A stretch of DNA of 64,000 bases. Source: Promethearchaeota archaeon. GTDB taxonomy: Archaea > Asgardarchaeota > Lokiarchaeia > Sigynarchaeales > SOKP01. Position numbers and translations under genes: made by a program. Location of the stretch: positions 78,735-142,734 of the forward strand of contig JABXKC010000005.1 of the NCBI GenBank assembly GCA_013375495.1, given 5' to 3'. The notes under the pieces were generated by a model. That model was not told where the DNA came from. It searched no databases and saw only the letters and a list, made by a program, of their open reading frames with translations. Each line of letters starts with the position of its first letter. Position 1 is the first letter of the stretch. This document shows, one piece after another, positions 26,775 to 36,404 of this stretch.

Positions 26775-27959
26775 TTATAATAATTTTTGGTATAATTCAA
26801 TTAAATCCTGAGTTAAGTTTTGCCATGTATACAATTTTGAATATTCGAGAATCTTTCTTGAATCCCATTTTTCTTCTAACCCTTTAAAAATATTTTTAGC
26901 AAGTTCTTTTTCATCTTCAGGTTGTGATAAAATACCATAATGAGGAGAATTAATTACATCTGGTATCCCGCCTACTTTTGTACCTATAAAAGGTTTGCCA
27001 CATCCTAATGACTCAAACATTACAGTAGGATTGCCTTCAAATAAACTTGAGGATACAAAAAAGTCACAAGCTCCAAACCAATAGACTAATTCGTTGTGTG
27101 GTTTTCTTCCTAAAAGTTTCACATAATCATCTAATTTATACTTTGAGATTAATTTCTTTAGATTTCCTTCTTCTGTTCCCTCACCGATAATTAGACACAA
27201 AAAATCTTTTCTAGATTTTGAAAGAATATTTAGCGCTTTAATTAGAATATCGTAACCTTTAACCTTCTCTAAATTACCTACAGATAATATTATTCTTCTC
27301 TGATCTAATAGATTTAAAATCTTTTTCGCTTTTAGTTTTTCTATATAATAAAAAATTAAGGAAGAAAACCCATTAGGAAACACATACACATCTTTCTTAA
27401 TTCCTAATTTTATTAGATATTCTCGATTTTTTAAGCTAACTGTAATTAATCTATCTGCATTCATAAAAACTTCTCGCAATCTATCCCTCCAATGTTTATC
27501 ACGAAATGGTAGATCATAAACATCATAACCATGTCCAGTAATCACTAAGGGTTTCTTGTATTTTTCCTTGACTTTCATTCCAGCATACCCAGCAGACCAT
27601 CCAAAATGTGCATGAATAATATCAAACTTGATTTTTCTCGTTTTAAGGATTTTTAAAACAGCCTTAGCATGTTTATGGCCTAAAAATTTATAAAAAAAAT
27701 TTAAGGGAAGGTACCATAAAGGGACAAGAATAACTTCAACATTCTCTGGTATATTAGTATAATCAATGGAATATCTCTTGCTGTGCTTCCTTCTAGATTT
27801 GAAGAAAGGTAAAGGAATAATATTGGACAATTCAGCAATTGGTTTATAACGAACCAATACAAAAATCTTATTAAATTCCTTTGATATTATCTCGATTGGA
27901 TCTTTGATAAAACTATTATATGTATGACACAAAACTAAAAGATTTGTTTTATTCATCAT
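26775..27959 (-). CDS. GT4 family glycosyltransferase, copy A
   Basis: A 394-aa retaining GT-B transferase. The N-terminal domain has FDIIHAHFGWSAGYAG at about 115-130 and VITGHGYDVYDLPF; the C-terminal domain has ILSVGNLEKVKGYDILIKA, LIIGEGTEEGNLKKLI, and the donor-binding SSLFEGNPTVMFESLGCGKP with the E-x7-E pair at about 313-321. Target sugar is unknown. The first 12 codons form one end of a 267-bp repeat whose second copy is at 31609. Confidence 0.88.
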   Translation of the reverse strand: MMNKTNLLVLCHTYNSFIKDPIEIISKEFNKIFVLVRYKPIAELSNIIPLPFFKSRRKHSKRYSIDYTNIPENVEVILVPLWYLPLNFFYKFLGHKHAKAVLKILKTRKIKFDIIHAHFGWSAGYAGMKVKEKYKKPLVITGHGYDVYDLPFRDKHWRDRLREVFMNADRLITVSLKNREYLIKLGIKKDVYVFPNGFSSLIFYYIEKLKAKKILNLLDQRRIILSVGNLEKVKGYDILIKALNILSKSRKDFLCLIIGEGTEEGNLKKLISKYKLDDYVKLLGRKPHNELVYWFGACDFFVSSSLFEGNPTVMFESLGCGKPFIGTKVGGIPDVINSPHYGILSQPEDEKELAKNIFKGLEEKWDSRKILEYSKLYTWQNLTQDLIELYQKLL

Positions 27960-28189
27960 TTTTAACTTTTAATTCCTATTTCTTTTTTCTAAGGATCACA
28001 CAAATAACAAATTGAGTACCCCTTCCTAAATTCTATTATGTTTAAATTAAATTAAAATTTTATTAAAAGAGTTTTAAAATTAAAAAATTTCAGTAATCTA
28101 CTCCTTTAATGCGTATATTGAACTAAAATTTACTTATTTTCTTTTGTTAACTAATTTTGCTGGAACACCTGCTACAATTGAAAAAGGTT
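27923..28189. repeat. 267-bp perfect direct repeat, left copy
   Basis: Identical base for base, by my reading, to 31609-31875 (offset 3686). It spans the first 12 codons of the GT4 gene, its upstream region, and the last 18 codons of an acetyltransferase relic. The sequence between the copies is the LamG/beta-helix surface-protein gene. At the left copy the acetyltransferase relic continues past the repeat to about 28262, so this copy is likely the original one. Confidence 0.92.
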
Positions 28190-28262
28190 CAACGTCTTTT
28201 GTTACAACACTTCCAACAGCAATTATTGAACCAGTTCCTATATTTTTGCTTGCATCATTTTT
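28134..28262 (-). pseudogene. Hexapeptide acetyltransferase C-terminal remnant
   Basis: The minus strand reads [37 protein letters not shown] and VNKRK before TAA 28136. This is the universal ending of hexapeptide-repeat acetyltransferases ([13 protein letters not shown]...SIVAGVPAK). Everything upstream is replaced by the LamG/beta-helix gene, which runs into the relic in a different frame and ends within it at 28238. It was presumably part of the glycan operon with the adjacent GT4. Confidence 0.75.
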
Positions 28263-31120
28263 TCTTTCTTTTTGGGTTTTTTTGCTTTTTTATTTTTTTT
28301 CACGCGGACTTTTTCTAATTTTTTAGTTGTTTTCATCTTCTTAATAGATGCAATTATTCCAATAAATGCAATGCTTATTATTATGAGGAGAATGATTTGT
28401 AAATCCTTTGAAACAATGACTCCATCAATAATAAGATATCGAGGATTTTCTGAGTCATAGCAATATCCATCAATACTACCATGAGTATAACCCTCGTTTC
28501 CATCCGTATCATTTGCCCATCCATGGTAAGTATAAATACCTGCTGAAAGATCTGTTGCATTAAAGAAAAAACCCCATCGAGTTGAGTCATGTTTCTTGAA
28601 CCTAATGTCTTTAAGATGATTTCTTTGTCTAAAATAATAGTTGTCGTAAATATCCAAGTTCCCGAAAGCATTTATTTGTGCTACAGCCTGTTCAGGATTA
28701 TCGTGATAAAATACATTCCTATATATCTTACTTGTATTATAAGATATTCCTCTAATTTCAACAGATTTTTCAGTGTTTACTTTAAAGGTGTTATGATGAA
28801 TTTTTATTGAATCTCCTGCTATATCCGTAAAACCTTCATGATGGAGGTAAATCGTGTCATTATCTAAAGCCCTGTCATAAACAAGAACCTCATCGATGAT
28901 TCCATTGAAAGGTAACGTCCCGCTTGATGTTGCGCCGATGCATAGATCCCGTGAATTTGTGCCAATACTGCCCGCGTGTTCTTTGCTAGCTTTTTGTACC
29001 CCGTCATAATATAATCTTAATTTATTTCCATTAAGCGTTCCCAATACATGATGCCAATTATCCTGAAGCCCCGCGGGCATTGCCCAGGAAACATTCACGC
29101 CATCATCGATGCAGAAATAGATTTTATCATCATCGCCATTTAAATACAAGGAGTAGGCTTGCGAGCTTGAAAAGGTACCCTTGCTAAGAATAACTTGATT
29201 ATTATCTTCCGGATTCACGCTAGTTTTTATCCATGCTTCAATTGTTATTTCCGCTGTTATATCTAATGTTGTGTCATTACTACAATTAACATGATCATTT
29301 ATTCCATCAAATCGAAGTCCGTTTTTAATCTTTCCATTGACCCAGCAAGTGTCAGTATCCATATTCGTGAGCGTTCCATCATTTGCATTATTGTATCTAT
29401 TTATCGCACTATCTGCTGCGCTGGGCCCGCTTCCTTCATCAAAACGCCAATGAGACACGCGGTATCTCTTCTCAAAATCACGGGCACCATGCATGTCAAA
29501 ACAATGACTCTCTCCATCGTTTTCAAGCACGACATTATAACGTGCTTCATAACCGCAGCCAGGATTTCCTGAACCTGCAATATGATGGCGGCAAAAATCC
29601 ATAAGATTTGCTTCAATTAGAGTATAAGCATCCTGACCCATGGCAACTCCGTAACCTAATCCTGAACGCTGATTATGATGTATGTAATTGTGATGAACAT
29701 GACCTCCTGATGTTCTCAAGAAATAAGCGGGAGTATAACCCCAAGCATATAATTCACAGTTATCAATCTCAACATTAGAGACATCATGGGTATAAATAGC
29801 ACATGAGTCGTCTGATTCATCGGTTCCATTATGTGGACCTTGTATACGAAGCCCTGTAATTCGGACATTATCTGATGGTTGAAATAATACCCATAAGTTC
29901 TTCGTATCATAGTGAAGTAAGGCGCCCTCTGAGCCACTATTACCACGCCCGCTAGCTAAAGTGACACCCACAGGTATGACAGTATCTTCCGTGCCTGTCA
30001 TGTTAATTTCTGCACTATCATCTATATATACTATTTCTCCAGAGGTCGCAATTGCTAAGGCTGCAAGTAATTCTGCTTTATTTGTTACAAAATGATCAGC
30101 ATCAGCTGAATTTATAATATCTTTATAACCAGTTCCTCCACCAATTGGATTTCCTGTAGGATTTACATCCGCTCCATAGCCATCATAATTCTTTTCATCT
30201 ATGGTATTTAAAAACTCAATAGCCTCTGAATAAATCATTACCTCATCGATCATGCCTTTAAAATGAGTCCAATGACCCTTACCAATCCAACAACGTGCGG
30301 AGGTTAGATGATTGGTCCAGTATCCCGAATTTGCATATTCTTTAAGTTCTTCCTCTTTACCATCGATAAAAATCCTAATACCAGATCCGTCTTGAGTAAC
30401 TATGACATGATGAAAATCTGTGTCGCTAATTGTTCTAATAGTTTCAACTGCAGTAACTCCAATATCATCATCTTCGATGCGTAAATAAATTCTATTTTCC
30501 ACAGTTCTTCGTATAAGTAAGAAATCCTGATAATCATTTTCATAAATATTAATTATATCTAAGCGCTCATAAAACGTAGTAGCTTTAAACCAAAACTGAA
30601 TCGTTCCCCGTGTGGATATGAAACTATCCTTCGTCCCACAATCCATGTAAGCGCCCGATCCATCAAAGCTAAGACCCTTTCCATATTTACCCATGCTCCA
30701 CTGTGCGCCACTAAGTAGTGTTCCATGATTTTGGTTTTTTGAAAAATCATGTGCAAATGTAGAATTCTCACCTAAATCAGCATTTTCATCTAAATTCATG
30801 CCAAGCACTAAATTATCTCCATAAATATCATAGTCTTCTTCATTCCAACCGAATCTAAATGTAGAAAGATTTTCTTCTGAAATCGAGACATTTATTCCGG
30901 CCCAATTTTTATTTATTAAATTAGTATTATTGGCGGGCGTGGGAGGCTCAAAAAATAAGACCGGCTCAGGTTCGCTGGTCTCTGGGTACTTGCCTTCATT
31001 TCCATTCCTAATGCATGATTCAAGGTTAAAACTTGAAATTATAAAAGGAATTATTATAAGTGATATAATTATTATTAAAGTTCTCGAAGTTTTTCCAAGT
31101 TTGTAAAATAATTTCCTCAT
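28238..31120 (-). CDS. Membrane-anchored LamG / beta-helix surface protein
   Basis: A 960-aa surface protein. An N-terminal membrane segment (14-32) precedes a LamG/concanavalin-like domain (about 105-300), a right-handed beta-helix (about 330-560, with [20 protein letters not shown]), a second LamG domain (about 565-745, [15 protein letters not shown]), more beta-helix rungs (about 765-840), a C-terminal membrane helix (about 905-928) and a very basic tail. The second LamG thus interrupts the beta-helix. It may bind or cleave extracellular polysaccharide. It is GC-richer than its neighbours and flanked by the 267-bp repeat. Its last six codons are borrowed from the acetyltransferase relic, so the natural C-terminus may be lost. 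Confidence 0.8.
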   Translation of the reverse strand: MRKLFYKLGKTSRTLIIIISLIIIPFIISSFNLESCIRNGNEGKYPETSEPEPVLFFEPPTPANNTNLINKNWAGINVSISEENLSTFRFGWNEEDYDIYGDNLVLGMNLDENADLGENSTFAHDFSKNQNHGTLLSGAQWSMGKYGKGLSFDGSGAYMDCGTKDSFISTRGTIQFWFKATTFYERLDIINIYENDYQDFLLIRRTVENRIYLRIEDDDIGVTAVETIRTISDTDFHHVIVTQDGSGIRIFIDGKEEELKEYANSGYWTNHLTSARCWIGKGHWTHFKGMIDEVMIYSEAIEFLNTIDEKNYDGYGADVNPTGNPIGGGTGYKDIINSADADHFVTNKAELLAALAIATSGEIVYIDDSAEINMTGTEDTVIPVGVTLASGRGNSGSEGALLHYDTKNLWVLFQPSDNVRITGLRIQGPHNGTDESDDSCAIYTHDVSNVEIDNCELYAWGYTPAYFLRTSGGHVHHNYIHHNQRSGLGYGVAMGQDAYTLIEANLMDFCRHHIAGSGNPGCGYEARYNVVLENDGESHCFDMHGARDFEKRYRVSHWRFDEGSGPSAADSAINRYNNANDGTLTNMDTDTCWVNGKIKNGLRFDGINDHVNCSNDTTLDITAEITIEAWIKTSVNPEDNNQVILSKGTFSSSQAYSLYLNGDDDKIYFCIDDGVNVSWAMPAGLQDNWHHVLGTLNGNKLRLYYDGVQKASKEHAGSIGTNSRDLCIGATSSGTLPFNGIIDEVLVYDRALDNDTIYLHHEGFTDIAGDSIKIHHNTFKVNTEKSVEIRGISYNTSKIYRNVFYHDNPEQAVAQINAFGNLDIYDNYYFRQRNHLKDIRFKKHDSTRWGFFFNATDLSAGIYTYHGWANDTDGNEGYTHGSIDGYCYDSENPRYLIIDGVIVSKDLQIILLIIISIAFIGIIASIKKMKTTKKLEKVRVKKNKKAKKPKKKEKMMQAKI

Positions 31121-31536
31121 GTATTTCTAAAATGATCATTTTTAAAAAGTTTTGATGAGATATACAAAATCGTAAAAATATAAACTGATTTTTAATAATA
31201 AATAAGCAAAGAAATATTAGTGTTCTCGTTTTTCTCTTTTTTAAATAAAAATAGTCCTTTTTACCCATTAATCGTTTTCTATGGTTATATGAATGGGATA
31301 TTTTTTTTATAGAATAAAAATCTAACAATTAAAATATTTAATTAATCTATTATATATCATGCATTATTAAGCATAATGCAGGTAGAAGAAAATGGTTTTT
31401 ATGTGTACATAAAACATACATCCTTATCCAATAATATCGTCATATTATATTTAATCGTTTTTTTTCAAATTTGAGAGTTACTAATAGGAGTGTTCATCAA
31501 TTCTCGTATTTGCTTATTATCTACTAATCTGTTCCT

Positions 31537-31593
31537 ATGCTTTTGATTTCTTGACAAGATAGATGCAATAAAAATATGCTTGAAAATGATTTT
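31537..31593. repeat. 57-bp imperfect direct repeat, left copy
   Basis: It begins ATGCTTTTGATTTCTTGACA and matches 31885-31941 with about nine mismatches over 57 bp. The pair brackets the right copy of the 267-bp repeat. There is no coding meaning that I can see. Confidence 0.6.
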
Positions 31594-31608
31594 TTCAATT
31601 AGTATATC

Positions 31609-31875
31609 TATGACACAAAACTAAAAGATTTGTTTTATTCATCATTTTTAACTTTTAATTCCTATTTCTTTTTTCTAAGGATCACACAAATAACAAATTG
31701 AGTACCCCTTCCTAAATTCTATTATGTTTAAATTAAATTAAAATTTTATTAAAAGAGTTTTAAAATTAAAAAATTTCAGTAATCTACTCCTTTAATGCGT
31801 ATATTGAACTAAAATTTACTTATTTTCTTTTGTTAACTAATTTTGCTGGAACACCTGCTACAATTGAAAAAGGTT
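31609..31875. repeat. 267-bp perfect direct repeat, right copy
   Basis: Exact duplicate of 27923-28189. On the minus strand it contains the last 18 codons of the acetyltransferase relic (stop at 31820), the intergenic sequence and the first 12 codons of the GT4 gene, then breaks off. It has no function of its own here and is the likely inserted or duplicated copy. Confidence 0.92.
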
Positions 31876-31884
31876 TTCATTCTA

Positions 31885-31941
31885 ATGCTTTTGGTTTTTT
31901 GAAAAGATAGATTTAATAAAAATAAGGTTGAAACTAATTTT
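31885..31941. repeat. 57-bp imperfect direct repeat, right copy
   Basis: It begins ATGCTTTTGGTTTTTTGAAA and is the partner of 31537-31593. The spacing (348 bp) exceeds the 267-bp block by about 80 bp, so the block lies inside the pair without touching it on either side. Confidence 0.6.
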
Positions 31942-31970
31942 AGAAAAATAAATTTATATAAAAATTTTTA

Positions 31971-32049
31971 AGATAGTAATCGTCGCTCTGTAGAAATATT
32001 CAAATATATTGCTAAATAACCTGCTTTTTCTTGTCTTTCTAGCGATTAT
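31971..32049 (-). pseudogene. GT2 (DPM-like) C-terminal fragment
   Basis: 79 bp matching 34760-34838 with few mismatches. The latter encodes the C-terminal ARKTRKSRLFSNIIEYFYRA of the GT2 transferase at 34737. Here the fragment is joined directly to a truncated GT56 gene at about 32050, whose reading frame terminates at a TAG read out of frame in this fragment. Confidence 0.7.
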
Positions 32050-32518
32050 GGAAAGAATAGTAGAAATTTATAAAACCCGATATTACTCTATTATCTAATT
32101 TTAGTAATAATCTTGAAGTGCAATGATCATATAAATTTAATGGGATGTAATCATATAAGTCACCTCCCCAAATTACCCATAATGTTTTTGCTTTTCCTTT
32201 GAATCCGAATAATATTCCAGATATTTCTTCTGTCAAATTATGAATAATGATATTTTCTGCTTGTCTCATCATTTTTCGAATCCTTGCATATTCCATAGTA
32301 AAGAACTTTATATGCGAAAGGGTAAATTCTAAAATTTTTTTCTTACGCGAAATTGTAATTACTTCAATGTTCTGATAATTTTCTGAAATAATGTAATTTT
32401 TTCTGTTCTTTTTTTTAACTATAATGAAATAATGTTCTTCAATTTTAAAGCTAGATTGAATTTGTTCTATGAATTCTCTTGAATAAAATTGATCCATCAT
32501 AAAATGCAGATATTTCAT
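32050..32518 (-). pseudogene. Truncated GT56 (WecF-like) gene
   Basis: The first 150 or so codons of a second GT56 transferase: MKYLHFMMDQFYSREFIEQI, IHNLTEEISGILFG and VIWGGDLYDYIPLNLYD, clearly paralogous to the full-length gene at 18473-19648. The remaining 230 residues, including the donor-binding half, are replaced by the GT2 C-terminal fragment at about 32050; the open frame ends at 32039. Non-functional as an enzyme. Confidence 0.8.
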
Positions 32519-32635
32519 AATTAACTTGAGTTTTTCTTAAAATTTATTAAAGATGTCTAATCGATTTATATTCGAACCTTAACAACTTAAATGCTTTTGT
32601 TTTACTTACTTAAATATTTTAATTAAAAAAAATTT

Positions 32636-33805
32636 CTATTTTAAAGCTTCTAAATACGCTTCTATTAATTTTACTGATTCATTTTTCCAGTTTAATTTTT
32701 CCATTATTATGGACTTACTTCTTTTTGATATTTCATATTGCGTTTTTTCATTATTCGCAAGATATAATATTTTTTCACCAATTTTTTCTGGATCAAGAGG
32801 AAAGTCTATTTCAATTGCTTTTACCATCTTTATATATCGTTGTGATGATTTTAAATTAGTGAATAAAAATGGTATCCCGACTAACATGTATTCAAATATT
32901 TTATTTGAAATCATTATGTTATTATTAGCAGTATCTTCATATAAACCAACAGCAATGTCACAATTATAAGTTAATTTTAAAAGTTCGCAATATGGGACTG
33001 CTCCTGTGAAGATAAAATGATTAGATATCTTATGCTTCTTTACCATCTCTTTTATATTGTTTAAATAATTACCACCACCGACAATCCAAAACTCGAAATT
33101 ATGATTTCTCTCCAATATTCTAACTGCTGATAATATAAATTCATCATATCCTCTATGTGTATAAACTCCTCCAGAATAGATTATCTTAAATAATTTTTCT
33201 TTATTCGGAGATAAAGGGTGGAACTTAAGATTTTCATAATCAAAATCTTTTTTAATAAAATCTAAATCTGGTACATTCAAAATACAAAATTGAGGTTTCT
33301 TAATTCTTCTTTTAAGAATTTTTAGTTGTAATGGACTTGCACCGATTAAAATAGTAATAAATTTGCTACAAATAAATTCTAAGAATAAAAAACATAACCA
33401 ATAGAATTTATTTAGCTTGTCTTTTGCCGCTTCTGGGAATAGTTCATGTGAGTCATAAATCAATTTAACTTTTGGAAATAATATTTTGTATAGAACTGCT
33501 GGAGGAAGTCCTGTTAAATCATGAGCATGAATTACATCGGGAGGGGGGGTTTCTTTAATTAAATAATGAAAAGCTAAAAACCAAAATTTTAACAATGATT
33601 TTACTGTTTCACGTTTTTTTGGTTGAACTTCCATGATTTCACTATTTTTTATTCGTTTATCATTATTTATAACCCTATTATTGTCTTTAGGATCTTTACA
33701 ATTAATCACTTCAATTTCATATCCATTTTGAGCTAAAGAAATTGCTTCTCTTTGAACCCTAGTATCTGAAATGAAATTCTTGTATAATATCATTTTAATA
33801 ATCAT
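32636..33805 (-). CDS. GT4 family glycosyltransferase, copy B
   Basis: A 389-aa GT-B transferase: N-terminal MILYKNFISDTRVQREAISL, PPPDVIHAHDLTGLPPAVLY at about 86-105, LIYDSHELFPE at about 115; C-terminal IIYSGGVYTHRGYDEFI, FWIVGGGNYLNNIKEM, and NNNIMISNKIFEYMLVGIP with the conserved Glu at about 310. The start ATG 33805 follows GTGGATAATCA. It is not closely similar to the GT4 at 26775, so substrates probably differ. Confidence 0.85.
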   Translation of the reverse strand: MIIKMILYKNFISDTRVQREAISLAQNGYEIEVINCKDPKDNNRVINNDKRIKNSEIMEVQPKKRETVKSLLKFWFLAFHYLIKETPPPDVIHAHDLTGLPPAVLYKILFPKVKLIYDSHELFPEAAKDKLNKFYWLCFLFLEFICSKFITILIGASPLQLKILKRRIKKPQFCILNVPDLDFIKKDFDYENLKFHPLSPNKEKLFKIIYSGGVYTHRGYDEFILSAVRILERNHNFEFWIVGGGNYLNNIKEMVKKHKISNHFIFTGAVPYCELLKLTYNCDIAVGLYEDTANNNIMISNKIFEYMLVGIPFLFTNLKSSQRYIKMVKAIEIDFPLDPEKIGEKILYLANNEKTQYEISKRSKSIIMEKLNWKNESVKLIEAYLEALK

Positions 33806-33992
33806 TGATTATCCACGAATATATTTTTTCTTTAGATAAATTCTAGTAATTTTTAGTCTTCTTTTTTTAATTAAGTAATCTAATTAAAACTTTCATTTTT
33901 GAGGTTTCAACCGATAATTTAACATATGGTCAATATTAATAAACATTATGTAATTACATTCTCAAGATGGATAATGCAAGAGAAAACTTCTT

Positions 33993-34544
33993 TCATTTTT
34001 CAAAAATCACAAAATGATTACAAAACAATTCAAATTTTTTGTATTTTTTTAATTTTAAATTGTATTTTTGTCCAATTTTTATAAAATCACTTTTTGATAA
34101 AATTATTTTATGACTATCTCTTACAGATTTTGGAAACAAACCCAATATCTCACCACAGAAATGAATAAAATTACCAAATTTAGTAGGTGTTGTTATCACA
34201 ATACTTCCGCCACTCTTTAAGTTATTGATTGATTGCCTAATTGGATTTTCATAGTTCTTTATGTGCTCAATGAATGCTGTCATAATAACTAGATCCACTT
34301 TCTCGGGTAAATTAATTTTATCTTTTTCTAAATTTTTTGAATAAAACTCTCCTAGGGGATATTTTTTACTTAATTCTTTACATTTATAATCTAAATCTAC
34401 TCCAAAATATCTAGTTACCGCCTTATTATTAATTGCTTTAGCATCACCACATCCAAGATCTAAAACTTTTCCTTTTAAATATGGTCTAACTTTATTTTCT
34501 CTTATCTTTGTTAAATATTTGCTTAATTTTGCCAATTCTAACAA
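33993..34544 (-). CDS. SAM-dependent methyltransferase (small)
   Basis: A 183-aa class I methyltransferase: KVLDLGCGDAKAINNKAVTR is motif I, YFGVDLDYKC motif II, VDLVIMTAFIEHIKNYENP motif IV and LKSGGSIVITTPTKFGNFIH motif V/VI. The start is TTG 34544; no ATG lies upstream in frame. Short but complete for the core fold. Third methyltransferase of the locus, again probably for sugar or lipid-linked glycan. Confidence 0.8.
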   Translation of the reverse strand: MLELAKLSKYLTKIRENKVRPYLKGKVLDLGCGDAKAINNKAVTRYFGVDLDYKCKELSKKYPLGEFYSKNLEKDKINLPEKVDLVIMTAFIEHIKNYENPIRQSINNLKSGGSIVITTPTKFGNFIHFCGEILGLFPKSVRDSHKIILSKSDFIKIGQKYNLKLKKYKKFELFCNHFVIFEK

Positions 34545-34736
34545 CTTTTTTAATGAGTTTACTATAATTAAAGTTAAGCAATTTAAAAAATTCCCTGTGG
34601 TTTTTTTATAATATTTACAATTACAATAAATCAGCTAAAAATATTTTACTGACAAAAAATATTAAGATATGAAGGTTTTGGATGGTCAAGCAGGTTCAGA
34701 AAAAAGATAATTTCAGAAAAATTGCTTTTAAATCAA

Positions 34737-35669
34737 TTAATTTATAATGAATATTTTCAAAATAGTAATTGTCGCTCTGTAGAAATATTCTATTATATTA
34801 CTAAATAACCTGCTTTTTCTAGTCTTTCTAGCGATTATAGGGATTTCTTTAATTAGCTTCTTATACCTTATTGCGTGTATTAATTGTTCTTGCGTGTATG
34901 TAAACTTGCTCCCAATGGGCAATTGAGCAATTTCTTTAGTGAAAGCACGAAATCCTGTTGTTGTATCATGGATGTTTTTTCTGAATATTAAGCTAAGAAT
35001 TCTTGCGAAAAACATATTTCCAAGTTTTTTACCAATGGATCCATCATAGACCCCCTTTCCAAATCGTGAGCCTAATACTAGATCGTATCCGTCGAGAACA
35101 CTTTCAATCATCTCTGGAATAAATTTAGGAGGATATTGCCCGTCAGCATCAATATGCACGATGATATTTGCTCCTAAACCACAACAAATTTCCATCTCCT
35201 TTTTAAATGTATATGCAAGACCCATATTACATCCATTTGAAAAGAAAAGTACTCCATTCTCCTCCGTAATCTTTTTTGTCCTATCTACGCTTCCATCATC
35301 GAGAAGCATTATCTGATATATATAATTGGTATTGCTCATCACAGTTTTAATTTCATTAATAACCGCTCCAATACTCTCTTCCTCATTATAGGCGGGTATA
35401 GTTATAACGACTTTCTTATTTGATGGGATCGTAATAAATTTATTTATAATCTTTTCTTGTCCAATATCTTCTAGTTCAACTTGTCCAATATCTTCTAGTT
35501 CAACTTGTCCAATTTCTTCTAGTTCAACTTGTCCAATTTCTTCTAGTTCAACTTGTCCAATTTCTTCTAGTTCAACTTGTTCAATATCTTCTAGTTCAAC
35601 TTGTCCATTATCTTCTAGTTTAACTCGATCTTCTAGGATAATTTTTTGTGGAGTCATAGTATTCACCAT
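34737..35669 (-). CDS. DPM-like GT2 glycosyltransferase with repetitive N-terminus
   Basis: After an N-terminal tail of seven near-identical eight-residue units (VELEDIGQ type, residues about 15-70) comes a GT2 catalytic domain of the dolichol-phosphate-mannose synthase type: VVITIPAYNEEESIGAVINE, LLDDGSVDRTKKI at about 135, IVHIDADGQYPPKFIPEMIE at about 180, LGSRFGKGV, and the DTTTGFRAF loop. It would transfer a hexose from a nucleotide to polyprenyl phosphate. The acidic tail is unusual and probably arose by slippage of a 24-bp unit. Its C-terminal sequence is copied at 31971. Confidence 0.83.
   Translation of the reverse strand: MVNTMTPQKIILEDRVKLEDNGQVELEDIEQVELEEIGQVELEEIGQVELEEIGQVELEDIGQVELEDIGQEKIINKFITIPSNKKVVITIPAYNEEESIGAVINEIKTVMSNTNYIYQIMLLDDGSVDRTKKITEENGVLFFSNGCNMGLAYTFKKEMEICCGLGANIIVHIDADGQYPPKFIPEMIESVLDGYDLVLGSRFGKGVYDGSIGKKLGNMFFARILSLIFRKNIHDTTTGFRAFTKEIAQLPIGSKFTYTQEQLIHAIRYKKLIKEIPIIARKTRKSRLFSNIIEYFYRATITILKIFIIN
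35461..35628. repeat. 24-bp coding minisatellite, seven units
   Basis: Seven head-to-tail copies of a unit like CCAATATCTTCTAGTTCAAC followed by TTGT. Units differ at one or two bases (ATATC/ATTTC, first base C/T), and the seventh is the most diverged. The length is a multiple of three, so each unit adds eight residues to the N-terminus of the GT2 transferase without breaking the frame. There is no spacer, so it is not CRISPR. Confidence 0.93.
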
Positions 35670-35729
35670 TGGATTTCTAGAATTAACCTCTTAACCTCTG
35701 AATAGAAATTTTATAAATTATGAAAATGG

Positions 35730-36400
35730 TTAAACAACTTGGAATCGAACAATTAAGAGTAAGTATAATTGAATATTTAAAATTTTGGGTAATTTAACAA
35801 ATCTGTAATACAGATTTGTGAATTGTGTGTTCAGATTTGTTAATTGTGTGTTCAGATTTGTGTATTGTGTGTAATTTTGTGAAATAGAATGTATTGAAAT
35901 TACAATGTGAATAAGAAACCACTTTATATTATAACATTTAAATTTAGATATCCAATGTATTTTCCATATCATTAAATGATGAGTTGCGAAAATGGGTTCA
36001 TATAATTCCGAGTCTTGTAAAGATTGGATTAATGGCCAATTATTTACGCCGCCTGACTCAAATGTTTCTTTAATAGTTATAATATAGTGTACATTATAAG
36101 AGAGCAATGTGTCAAAGTCATTCCCCTCTCTTACATCTAATTCCCTTATAGAATTAATTAACTCATTTATCGAACCCGTTTGAGTAAAATTGAAAAAAGT
36201 AAAACGAAGAAGATCATCTAATGAAAATTTTGTATTTTCATAAACATAATTAGGAGTGATAAGATCATAAAATAAGGGTAATCCAATTTCGACAGGTTCA
36301 CTAAAAGTGGGTAAAAATCCAACTCCTCCAATTCTTTAAGAGATATAATGATTGGAAACAAATATTTTTTTATAGTGATATTCTTAAATCTGTAGCTCAT
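35730..36400 (-). pseudogene. GT-C-like membrane protein C-terminal remnant
   Basis: From about 36336 down, the minus strand reads GVGFLPTFSEPVEIGLPLFY, DLITPNYVYEN, YNVHYIITIKETFES, WPLIQSLQDSELYEPIFATH and HLMIWKI. This follows the C-terminal soluble domain of the 657-aa protein at 24219 (SLLPTFYARSNIGKALWYDL, NVQYIIS, WTLIQSLYKSELEPVFSTQH, LLVWKIL). A stop or frame change at about 36340 removes the front and the membrane part is absent. The native stop is missing, so the frame runs into 21-bp repeats. Confidence 0.75.
35811..35873. repeat. 21-bp tandem repeat, three units
   Basis: Three units of the form CAGATTTGTGAATTGTGTGTT (one or two bases differ) directly beyond the end of the GT-C-like relic. 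On the minus strand they add NTQLTNL-type heptads to the relic's frame. A plain slippage repeat; no other meaning is apparent. Confidence 0.85.
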
Positions 36401-36404
36401 ATCC

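Larger units (their letters stand above)
31121..32038. other. Gene-free, repeat-rich 0.9-kb scar region
   Basis: No intact gene is present. The region holds the right copy of the 267-bp repeat (31609-31875), a pair of 57-bp imperfect repeats on both sides of it, and the start of a glycosyltransferase relic at 31971. The first 400 bp have no feature I can name beyond the upstream region of the LamG/beta-helix gene. It looks like the product of several recombinations. Confidence 0.6.

Noticed and set aside
31026..31328. A 100-codon minus-strand gene upstream of the surface-protein gene
   Set aside because: Low-complexity AT-rich codons, no ribosome site, overlaps the real gene's start.
35461..35628. 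Possible CRISPR array
   Set aside because: Units are 24 bp with no spacers and lie inside a coding frame; it is a minisatellite.
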